A DNA stretch of 64,000 nucleotides, from NCBI GenBank assembly GCA_029260575.1, contig JAJDDB010000009.1, positions 186,001-250,000 of the forward strand. Direction: 5' to 3'. Position 1 is the first letter of the stretch, and each line of letters starts with the position of its first letter. This document shows positions 57,231 to 64,000 of this stretch, in pieces. The notes beneath the pieces were generated by a model. The model did not search any database. It saw nothing but the letters and a program-made list of their open reading frames with translations, and was not told where the DNA came from. The translations under genes were made by a program, and so were the position numbers. The DNA comes from Phycisphaerales bacterium (lineage in GTDB: Bacteria > Planctomycetota > Phycisphaerae > Phycisphaerales > SM1A02).

Positions 57231-57236
57231 TACACT
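57231..57236 (+). promoter_or_regulatory. -10 box TACACT, leaderless start of radA
   Basis: TACACT followed by 6 nt and GTG. Supports the GTG start of radA. Confidence 0.45.
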
Positions 57237-57242
57237 GGCTTC

Positions 57243-58658
57243 GTGTCCAAGACAAAGAATCGAACCCAATATCTGTGTCGGACCTGCGGGTCGGTCCAGT
57301 CGCGGTGGATGGGTAAGTGTCCAGAATGCGGCGCATGGGATTCCCTGGATGCTTATCGGCCGCCGAAGTCCGATGAAAAGCACTCGTCAATCGCAGGTTC
57401 GTGGTCCGATTCGGCAGATTCCGGCAATTTGAGCACTACACATGCACCGACTGCGGTTGCGTTGCCTGAGATTGAAACCAGTGATGTCGAGCGATTGCCC
57501 ACGGGCATCGGAGAACTCGATCGCGTGCTCGGCGGAGGGTTTGTCCCCGCTTCGGTCGTCTTGCTCGGCGGAGATCCGGGAATCGGCAAGAGCACCTTGT
57601 TGTTACAGGCTGCAGGTTCGCTTGCCCGTCAAAATGCCAACGTGCTGTATGTCACAAGCGAAGAATCCGCGTTCCAGACCCGTCTGCGGGCCCAGCGGCT
57701 CTTCGGTGCGGATGATGATGCGACGATGGCTGCGCTGTCCAACCTTTATGTGCTGGCTGATACGAACCTCGGCCGGATGGTCGAGCAGGCTCGGATCGTC
57801 AAACCCGCAGTCATGGTCATTGATTCCGTGCAGATGATCTACAAAGCGGATCTGGATGCTGCACCGGGGTCGGTCACACAGCTTCGCCGGTGCTGCATGG
57901 AATTGGTGTACCTCGCCAAGATCTCCGGCATCTCAATTGTGCTGGTCGGGCATGTCACCAAAGAAGGAAACCTGGCGGGACCCAAACTGCTGGAGCACCT
58001 CGTGGATGTCGTGCTCGGGTTCGAAGGCGATCGCCATCACGCCCACCGAGTCGTTCGGGCAATGAAGAACCGCTTCGGAACCACGTTCGAAGTCGGTCTG
58101 TTTGAAATGGCAGGCGACGGGCTGCGCGAGATTCTCGATCCCGCCGGCTTGATCGATGCTGCTGAAGCCAATCGTCCGGGAACTGTTATCTGCCCGGTCA
58201 TGCACGGCACGCGCTGCCTGCCTGTGGAAATTCAGGCTCTCGTTGCTCCGGGGATTCTCGGTATGGCCAAGCGCAAAACCAGCGGGCTCGACAGCAGCAG
58301 GCTGGCAATGTTGATTGCGGTGTTGGAGCAGCACGGCGGCCTGCGTCTGGCAGATCAGGATGTCTTTACCTCTATAGTTGGCGGGCTGAAAGTCGCAGAG
58401 CCTGCTGCGGATCTGGCGATCAGTATGGCAATCGCCGGTGCACACAGTCGGCGTGCGCATCCCGCAGGAACAGTTCTGATTGGTGAAGTCGGACTCGACG
58501 GCAGACTGCGTTGCCCGCCACAGATGCAGCAACGACTTGCAGAAACACGCCGGCGCGGACTGAAAGCTGTTGTTCCGACTGCATTTCCAAAACAAAAGTC
58601 AGAATCTGCGTTACAGCGCGTTCCCGACGTGCAGGGCGCGATCCAACTGCTTTCGTGA
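57243..58658 (+). CDS. radA: DNA repair protein RadA (Sms)
   Basis: 471 aa. Aids recombination intermediates and branch migration with RecA. Zinc finger CRTCG...CPECG at the N-terminus, RecA-like ATPase with Walker A GGDPGIGKSTL, the RadA-specific KNRFG in RAMKNRFGTT, and a Lon-protease-like C-terminal domain (HPAGTVLIGEVGLDGRLR). A Gly/Ser linker separates finger and ATPase. Start GTG (VSKTKNRTQYLC), 6 nt past a TACACT box; upstream codons of the longer frame are not family-like. Confidence 0.95.
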   Translation: MSKTKNRTQYLCRTCGSVQSRWMGKCPECGAWDSLDAYRPPKSDEKHSSIAGSWSDSADSGNLSTTHAPTAVALPEIETSDVERLPTGIGELDRVLGGGFVPASVVLLGGDPGIGKSTLLLQAAGSLARQNANVLYVTSEESAFQTRLRAQRLFGADDDATMAALSNLYVLADTNLGRMVEQARIVKPAVMVIDSVQMIYKADLDAAPGSVTQLRRCCMELVYLAKISGISIVLVGHVTKEGNLAGPKLLEHLVDVVLGFEGDRHHAHRVVRAMKNRFGTTFEVGLFEMAGDGLREILDPAGLIDAAEANRPGTVICPVMHGTRCLPVEIQALVAPGILGMAKRKTSGLDSSRLAMLIAVLEQHGGLRLADQDVFTSIVGGLKVAEPAADLAISMAIAGAHSRRAHPAGTVLIGEVGLDGRLRCPPQMQQRLAETRRRGLKAVVPTAFPKQKSESALQRVPDVQGAIQLLS

Positions 58659-59105
58659 CAGTTGTTTGCGCACAAATGCGGCAGTCTTTGCGTTCTTGGA
58701 GTTGTGATTGGCCGGAAAAAAAGGTTTTTGAGATTTTTTTTACCGGTGATAATTGGATTTCAGACGGTGAGAATTTTTTCTCAAGTCCGCAGTTTTGGCG
58801 ATATCCGGAAACTCTATGTAAGCGTATGCCAATTCATAACTTGCACGCGAATTTGTATGTCGTAGACGAGCAACGACATGGGGTCATTTTGTGCAAAGTT
58901 GCCCGGCGCTGTAGCCAACCAACTGGAAATGAGTATTATCCCGCCTTTCAAGGATAAGGCCTGTTCCGGGCCGATATCCGCTATTCGAAATGTACGTCCG
59001 TGCCGCGCCGTGTTGGCTGCGGTGCTTACGGACGGGTGGATGAGTCTTAGACATAGGTCACGATGGCCGCTCGTCTAAGAGTGCAAGCAGATTAGGAGTC
59101 CGCAA
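58659..59105 (+). other. AT-rich leader region of the porin genes
   Basis: 447 bp with no credible protein. It is markedly AT-rich between 58700 and 58850. It contains an imperfect hairpin with CCGGAAAAAAA (58712-58722) pairing to T8-A-CCGG (58734-58746), which could end radA, and a 14-bp palindrome GAGAA-TTTT-TTCTC (58769-58782). A TATTAT -10-like box (58934-58939, 5 of 6) has no good -35. AGGAG precedes the porin ATG by 7 nt. Likely a long regulated leader. Confidence 0.5.
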
Positions 59106-60476
59106 ATGAAACCTATGAAGCTCGTTGGCTTCCTTTCAGGTGCCGCTGCGCTGACGTTGACGACCGGCGCAATCGCAGACAACCTGAATGACATCAGCAA
59201 AGAAGATCTCATGCAAAGGGTCCTGGCCGCCGAAGCTCGCATCGATCAGATCGAAGCAAGCAACGACAGCTCCTGGATCACTGAGCAACGCGCTGAAGAA
59301 ATGCGAAACCTCGTGTACGACGTCCTTGCAGACGCCGACACGCGGGCAAGCCTTCTTCAGTCCGGCATCACAGCAGGCTACGACGAAGGCGCTGTCCTCG
59401 GCAGCACCGATGGCAATTGGCTGCTGAAGACGAACCTGCTCATGCAGCAGCGCTTCATCTACAACAATCAGGACGGCAGCGCTTCGCGTGACTCTGACGG
59501 TGACGGTCAGACCGAAGACAACCGCTATGGCTTCGAGAACACTCGAACCAAGTTCATCATGAGCGGTCATGTCGTCAGCCCCGAATGGTTCTACCGTGTC
59601 GACATCAACGTCGGTTCGGCTGGTTCCGGCCGCACCGGCACGCTGAACGCATACCTCGGGTATGACTACGGCAACGGCTGGAGCGTGCAGATCGGTTCGA
59701 TGAAGACCCCGCTGCTCCGCGAAGAACTCGTGGAAGCTCAGTACCAGCTTGCTGTTGAGCGCTCAAACGTCAACTACGCCTTCACCGGCGGTTACGCTGA
59801 CGGCATCATGGCCAGCTATCAGGGCGATCAGTTCGGTCTTGATTTCATGTTCTCCGATGGCGTCGGCACCGGCCAGACCAACTGGGTTGCACTGGACACC
59901 GATTACGCCTTCACCGTTCGTGGTGAATGGCTTGCCATGGGCAACTGGGATCAGTTCATGGACTTCACGTCCATGCAGGGCAGCGAAACCGGCGTCCTCG
60001 TTGGTGGTGCGTTCCACTACGAAACCGGTGAATCCGACACCTTCGCAGAAGATGTTGACCTCTGGATCGTCACCGGCGACGTCTCCGTCGAAGGCGACGG
60101 CTGGAACATCTACGCTGCTGTCATCTACTCGGACATCGACTTCGGTGTTGCCGGCGTGACAGACCTCAACTCATGGGGTGTCGTTGTGCAGGGCGGCTAC
60201 TATGTCACCGAGCAGACCGAACTCTTCGCTCGTTACGAGTGGGCTGATCCGGACATCAGCGGTATCGAGGACATCAGCATCCTGACCCTCGGTTTCAACC
60301 ACTACTTCTCAGGCCACAACGCCAAGTGGACCACCGACGTCGGCATCGGCATCGACGCGGTCAACGCAGGTGTTGGTGTCAACGGCTCGCCGGCCAATAT
60401 CACCGGCTTCCGTCGCGACATCGGCAACAACGACGGCCAGGTCGTCGTTCGCACCCAGTTGCAGATTCTCTTCTGA
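59106..60476 (+). CDS. Outer-membrane porin with N-terminal coiled coil
   Basis: 456 aa. Signal peptide (MKPMKLVGFLSGAAALTLTTGAIA), a short helical or coiled-coil region (DLMQRVLAAEARIDQIEAS), the segment WITEQRAEEMRNLVYDVLADADTRASLL, then a beta-barrel of the phosphate-selective-porin (OprO/P-like) type: YGFENTRTKFIMSGHV, GWSVQIGSMKTPLLREELV, QLAVERSNVNYAFTGG, and a terminal aromatic TQLQILF. Nutrient diffusion pore in the outer membrane; the coiled coil may bind the cell wall. Strong ribosome site and 3' terminator suggest high expression. Paralogous to the next gene. Confidence 0.9.
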   Translation: MKPMKLVGFLSGAAALTLTTGAIADNLNDISKEDLMQRVLAAEARIDQIEASNDSSWITEQRAEEMRNLVYDVLADADTRASLLQSGITAGYDEGAVLGSTDGNWLLKTNLLMQQRFIYNNQDGSASRDSDGDGQTEDNRYGFENTRTKFIMSGHVVSPEWFYRVDINVGSAGSGRTGTLNAYLGYDYGNGWSVQIGSMKTPLLREELVEAQYQLAVERSNVNYAFTGGYADGIMASYQGDQFGLDFMFSDGVGTGQTNWVALDTDYAFTVRGEWLAMGNWDQFMDFTSMQGSETGVLVGGAFHYETGESDTFAEDVDLWIVTGDVSVEGDGWNIYAAVIYSDIDFGVAGVTDLNSWGVVVQGGYYVTEQTELFARYEWADPDISGIEDISILTLGFNHYFSGHNAKWTTDVGIGIDAVNAGVGVNGSPANITGFRRDIGNNDGQVVVRTQLQILF

Positions 60477-60507
60477 GCATCTGAGACTAGACACGTTTGA
60501 CACTGAA

Positions 60508-60536
60508 CCGACCCGCCTCAGGCGGGTCGGTTTTTT
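60508..60536 (+). terminator. Strong Rho-independent terminator after the first porin
   Basis: Perfect 10-bp stem CCGACCCGCC/GGCGGGTCGG, loop TCA, followed by six T. Separates the two porins. Confidence 0.9.
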
Positions 60537-60801
60537 CATACCCTGATGTTCGCGCCACACGGCAGGGCATTGCTTCAGCGTGCCTCTCGTCCGAAGCTCG
60601 ATCGAAGGTCGATGTCGGTCGCAGGACGTATTTTCGTTTCGACGCTCGACAAAGCTGTGCCAAGCAAGTCCCGAACCCACTTCTGGACTCTCATGCCGGT
60701 CTGTTCCGATAATGATCCGGTGTTGTCAGCTGCGCGCCCGACTGTACGTTGCCTGTTCAGACCGTATGATGCCCGCTTCTGAGCTACTGGAGGTTCCGCA
60801 T

Positions 60802-62262
60802 ATGGCCCGTCGTTCGTTCTGGCTCCACATCGCTATCCCTGCCGTTGTTCTTGGAGCGTGCATTGCAACGCAACTATCCGCCCAAACTGCGTCGAATCAG
60901 GATTCGGTCGAAAGCCGAATCGAACAGATGCAGAAGCAGTTGGACGATGTGCTGCGCAAGAACGCCGAGCTGGACAACGAGGTGCAGCAGCTCAAGGGCG
61001 GCGACTGGATGACCGAGCAGCGATCTGAAGAGATCAAGCAGCTCGTTGCCGATGTTCTTGCTGATGCTGATACCCGCGCCAGCCTGCTCGACACCGGCAT
61101 GACAGCCGGCTGGTCTGATGGCTTCTTCCTTGCAAGCGCCGATGGCCGCTTTCGTCTCAACATAGCCGGCCAGATGCAGATCCGCTGGATTTACAGTTTC
61201 ATCGATGAACCAGATCGACACCGCCAGGGCTTTGAAAACACGCGCACTCGAATGACCTTCAGCGGACATGTGTTTAGTCGAGATCTGCAATACCTCGTGC
61301 GGACGGAATTCACTCGAAACGAACCGCAACTTGTGCAGGGTTTGAACTTCATTCAGGATGCATGGGTTCGTTTTCAGCTCAACGACAGCACGAGCATTCG
61401 GGTTGGCCAGTTCAAAGTGCCGTTCAACCGCGAAGAACTTGTTTCCAGCGCACACCAATTGGCGGTTGAACGATCCAACGTCAACGAGTCGCTAAATCTC
61501 GGCCGAACACAGGGCATCGAACTTGTCATCGCTGACGATGTGCATCGCTTTGCCGTTTCAATCAACGATGGCGCATCTGACAGCCTTGGTGGCTTTACCG
61601 CATCTGGTGGCGGCATCGCCACGTCGACAGTGCAGGTTGGTGACCCGATTCACAACTTCGCGCTGTTCCAGGATGTCGAATATGCCATCCAGGGGCGTTA
61701 CGAATACATCATTGCAGGCAGTCGCGAGCAATTCGAAGATTTCACAAGTCCGATTGACGAACCGTTTGCAGCAATGGTTGGCGTAGCAGCACATGCCCAA
61801 CAGACTGAATCTAATGGTGCACCCGGATTCACTCGCGATGAGATTCGATGGGTCGGCTGGACCGTTGACGCCAGTGTCGAATTCGGCGGAGCCAATGTCT
61901 TTGCATCATTCACACATCACTACGTCGACCGCGGCGGGTTTGTCGGGCAATTCAATTTCTACGGCGTCGTCGTTCAAGGCGGCTACTACATTACGCCCAA
62001 ATGGGAAGTCTTCGGCCGATACGAGTGGGGCATGGCGGATTCAAAGAACGATCTGTTTGCGAACCCCAACGATCTGTCGATTCTCACGTTCGGTGCGAAT
62101 TACTACTTCGACGGTCACAGCGCCAAGTGGACCACCGACATCGGATTTGCGCTGAACGAAATCAGTGATGAATGGGACTTCAATCTCACTGGCTACCGAC
62201 TACAGACCACCGCCTCTGCCCCCCAGATCGTCTTCCGCACTCAATTCCAGTTGCTGTTCTGA
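60802..62262 (+). CDS. Outer-membrane porin, tandem paralogue
   Basis: 486 aa. Signal peptide (FWLHIAIPAVVLGACIATQLSAQ), coiled coil (SRIEQMQKQLDDVLRKNAELDNEVQQL), segment WMTEQRSEEIKQLVADVLADADTRASLL shared almost intact with the first porin, then the barrel (FENTRTRMTFSGHVF, IRVGQFKVPFNREELV, QLAVERSNVNESLNLG) with terminal Phe. The start is the ATG with GGAGG 8 nt upstream; 74 earlier codons in frame are leader. It is less repetitive than the first copy. No T-tailed hairpin follows. Confidence 0.88.
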   Translation: MARRSFWLHIAIPAVVLGACIATQLSAQTASNQDSVESRIEQMQKQLDDVLRKNAELDNEVQQLKGGDWMTEQRSEEIKQLVADVLADADTRASLLDTGMTAGWSDGFFLASADGRFRLNIAGQMQIRWIYSFIDEPDRHRQGFENTRTRMTFSGHVFSRDLQYLVRTEFTRNEPQLVQGLNFIQDAWVRFQLNDSTSIRVGQFKVPFNREELVSSAHQLAVERSNVNESLNLGRTQGIELVIADDVHRFAVSINDGASDSLGGFTASGGGIATSTVQVGDPIHNFALFQDVEYAIQGRYEYIIAGSREQFEDFTSPIDEPFAAMVGVAAHAQQTESNGAPGFTRDEIRWVGWTVDASVEFGGANVFASFTHHYVDRGGFVGQFNFYGVVVQGGYYITPKWEVFGRYEWGMADSKNDLFANPNDLSILTFGANYYFDGHSAKWTTDIGFALNEISDEWDFNLTGYRLQTTASAPQIVFRTQFQLLF

Positions 62263-62340
62263 CGTGTGTGTTGCGCAGCACTCTGTTGCTGCAACACCTG
62301 CGCGAACGATGTCATCACATGTCGCTGTTGTGGAAGGCGC

Positions 62341-63639
62341 TTACGGCACGATCCGTACAAGACTCGCTTCTTCGACAAGCACTTCGTATACCAATTCGAC
62401 ATCCGAATCACCCAGACGCACACATCCCATCGATGCCTGCTGCCCGATGCTGTTTGGTTCGGATGTGCCATGGATGCCGTAGCCGATGACATCGGCTAGT
62501 GCCCGATCAACACCTTCCAGGCCGATCCAGTATTCACCGATCGGATTTGTCGGGTCTTCCGCGTCAAACGCTTCGCCGGTACGCGGATTCACCCACGCAG
62601 GATTGATCGCTTTGGACTTGGGCTTCACACGAAACAGTCCCTCCGGGGTTGAGTTGTACTGACCAAGCCCCACATCCAGACTGCATACGAATACCTGCTG
62701 TGCCCCATCGCCGAGATACAGATCCAGTCGGAAATCGCTCTTGTCAACTACAGCATGAAACGGACCGGTGATCAGTTTCAGCCGCTGCCCGACACGAATG
62801 CGCTTGGGGTCGACGCGGTTGATGCGGGCTGCAAATCGCCAGTCTGTTTGCACACTCGTTGTGCGAACGATTTTCTGAAGGTAATCGCCGCTTTGCACGG
62901 TATAGGCAATCGCAAACGGATCGCCCGGCACGATCGTCGGGCTGAAAACGAGCATGTCATTGAGGTCGGTCAGCGTGGCGCGAATCTCCCGCCGCTGCGC
63001 GTCACTGACCTGCGGGCTTTGCAGCGCTTGCGAAAGTGTCAAACGCGCTTCGATTGGCTGCGTCTGCACCTTCGACATCGCATCACGAATCAGCCGGTCG
63101 ATAGAACTGTTGCCGGTCGGAATTCTCGGCTGCTGCTCGTCCCGGGCTTGTGTTGCGGGTGGCTGCGGCTGCGCAATGGTCTCTCGTGACTGATCATGCG
63201 CCTGGGCGTCGGCGTGCTCTTCAAACGAATCTGCGATGCGCAGGCCGTCGGGCGATTCTCCGGTGAGCGTGCTCGGCAGCGGTTCGCCCATGACAAGCAT
63301 TGAAGTCGCAGCAGCCATCGGCGGCTGCTGGGGAGCGCGGGTTGCGTCGATCTCGTGCGTTCGGTCTGTGGACGCTGCCGGCCCTTCAGTCAGTGCATCG
63401 CGCGGCACCAACGTGTCGCTGGCAGGATGTGCTGCGTTTGCATTCACGTTATCGACAGCTCTGTCGTTTTGCGCGACCGACTCGCCGGTGCGCGATGCCG
63501 GCCAGAACCACCAGGCGACGACTGCAAGCCCACCGATCGTGAGCACCAGCAGCAATCGGCGAGCCCCGCGATTTCGCCTGCGGCTGTACATGTGGCTGCG
63601 GCGGCTGGTCGGACGAGCGGACTGACTGGGCAATGGCAT
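62341..63639 (-). CDS. L,D-transpeptidase with LysM domain
   Basis: 432 aa. N-terminal cytoplasmic RRRNRGARR, one helix (LLLVLTIGGLAVVAWWFWP), a long low-complexity Ala/Thr/Gln linker (residues about 60-190), a LysM-like module (YTVQSGDYLQKIVRTTSVQTDWRFA, NRVDPKRIRVGQRLKL), then the YkuD catalytic domain with HGTSEPNSIGQ and SMGCVRL (Cys nucleophile, His, Arg). Forms 3-3 peptidoglycan cross-links or attaches proteins to the wall. Start ATG with GGGAG 6 nt upstream; the frame runs another 84 codons upstream without a better site. Confidence 0.92.
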   Translation of the reverse strand: MPLPSQSARPTSRRSHMYSRRRNRGARRLLLVLTIGGLAVVAWWFWPASRTGESVAQNDRAVDNVNANAAHPASDTLVPRDALTEGPAASTDRTHEIDATRAPQQPPMAAATSMLVMGEPLPSTLTGESPDGLRIADSFEEHADAQAHDQSRETIAQPQPPATQARDEQQPRIPTGNSSIDRLIRDAMSKVQTQPIEARLTLSQALQSPQVSDAQRREIRATLTDLNDMLVFSPTIVPGDPFAIAYTVQSGDYLQKIVRTTSVQTDWRFAARINRVDPKRIRVGQRLKLITGPFHAVVDKSDFRLDLYLGDGAQQVFVCSLDVGLGQYNSTPEGLFRVKPKSKAINPAWVNPRTGEAFDAEDPTNPIGEYWIGLEGVDRALADVIGYGIHGTSEPNSIGQQASMGCVRLGDSDVELVYEVLVEEASLVRIVP

Positions 63640-64000
63640 GATGAACTCCCAAGTGGCTTTCGGGCGCAGTGCAAAACGCAACGCTGCTGCCTGTTCATAC
63701 GGCAGCAACACGAGCTTCGCGCCAATCTGCACGAAGACCGTGTTCAGCATTCGATTTCGAGGTTCAATTCTCGCCTGCAGCGCAATTCCATGCCCGCCAA
63801 TGTCCGCTGATGACACAGCAGTCCACAATCCGAGCAACGCAGGCACAAGCCATGTCGTGTACCCCGGCCCCTTGCAGCGCAGCAAGAGCAAGTGCGTCCG
63901 CTACATCAACCCGCGGGGCCATCGAATTGCATCACAGTCTTTTAGCGCACACGTGCCACAGCGAACAGCCAAATGCGAACAGTCAAGTCAATGCTTCGGC
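63640..64000. other. Right-edge stretch without a supported gene
   Basis: The L,D-transpeptidase frame continues open to 63891, but that segment has no ribosome site. The plus-strand frame here is antisense to it. I find no tRNA or T-tailed hairpin. A gene may begin just beyond the window. Confidence 0.4.

Noticed and set aside
55660-57390. Longer form of the duplicated membrane protein
   Set aside because: The first ~91 codons run antisense into radA and are low in protein-like features.

Overview
The window looks like chromosomal DNA of a Planctomycetota bacterium, probably of the Phycisphaerae type. This is inferred from content, not from any search. The pointers are two exported proteins with a planctomycete-style PEP-CTERM sorting tail (VPAPGALALLGLAGLAG then Arg-rich), four small membrane proteins with a CPxCGYxLRG-type zinc ribbon, an alternative complex III plus caa3-type oxidase superoperon, outer-membrane porins with an N-terminal coiled coil, and a YkuD L,D-transpeptidase. 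Coding density is high, there are many ATGA overlaps and tail-to-tail gene pairs, and I see no rRNA, tRNA, CRISPR array, transposase or phage gene.

Layout. 1-7.5 kb: a cut-off PEP-CTERM protein, clpB, a small orphan membrane protein lying between two copies of the 3' tail of a cobalamin-binding-type protein gene, a second PEP-CTERM protein and tatD. 7.6-10.4 kb: a proton antiporter fused to TrkA-N and PTS EIIA domains, then a double zinc-ribbon membrane protein. 10.7-28.7 kb: the respiratory core. actABCDEF (quinol:cytochrome c oxidoreductase) is followed by an SCO copper chaperone and caa3 oxidase subunits II, I, III and IV plus a second subunit-III-like protein. Opposite and beyond lie ctaB and a DUF3179 gene, and then divergent ctaA. 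Electrons would pass from quinol through ActA/ActE to the cytochrome c domain of subunit II and on to a type A2 heme-copper oxidase; CtaB and CtaA make its heme A. CRP-type palindromes (TGTGA-N6-TCACA, perfect or one mismatch) sit in front of actA, in front of the SCO gene and between ctaB and ctaA, which suggests one regulon.

28.7-38.6 kb: secreted enzymes (M60-like metallopeptidase, esterase, toroid-fold protein), then two tandem sulfotransferases and a GT4 glycosyltransferase, 6-phosphogluconolactonase and a DUF1569 protein. 38.7-44.4 kb (minus strand): a small membrane protein, ruvX, three tandem paralogous zinc-ribbon/two-TM proteins, mannose-1-phosphate guanylyltransferase, ruvA and plsC. 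44.5-49.4 kb: carB with unusual linker insertions and an isolated nuoH. 49.6-51.7 kb: arsM-arsS for arsenosugar synthesis. 51.8-58.7 kb: a small protein coupled to thrC, a methyltransferase, a GT39 glycosyltransferase, an internally duplicated membrane protein and radA. 58.7-64 kb: an AT-rich leader, two tandem porins and an L,D-transpeptidase.

The most useful cross-cutting observations are the shared CRP-like operator of the respiratory genes, a class of nine genes whose -10-like box ends only 6-8 nt before the start codon (predicted leaderless mRNAs), the tandem zinc-ribbon membrane protein family, and the internally duplicated SLDE/EELLEM membrane protein. All start codons here are my own choices from sequence; several differ from the longest open frame.
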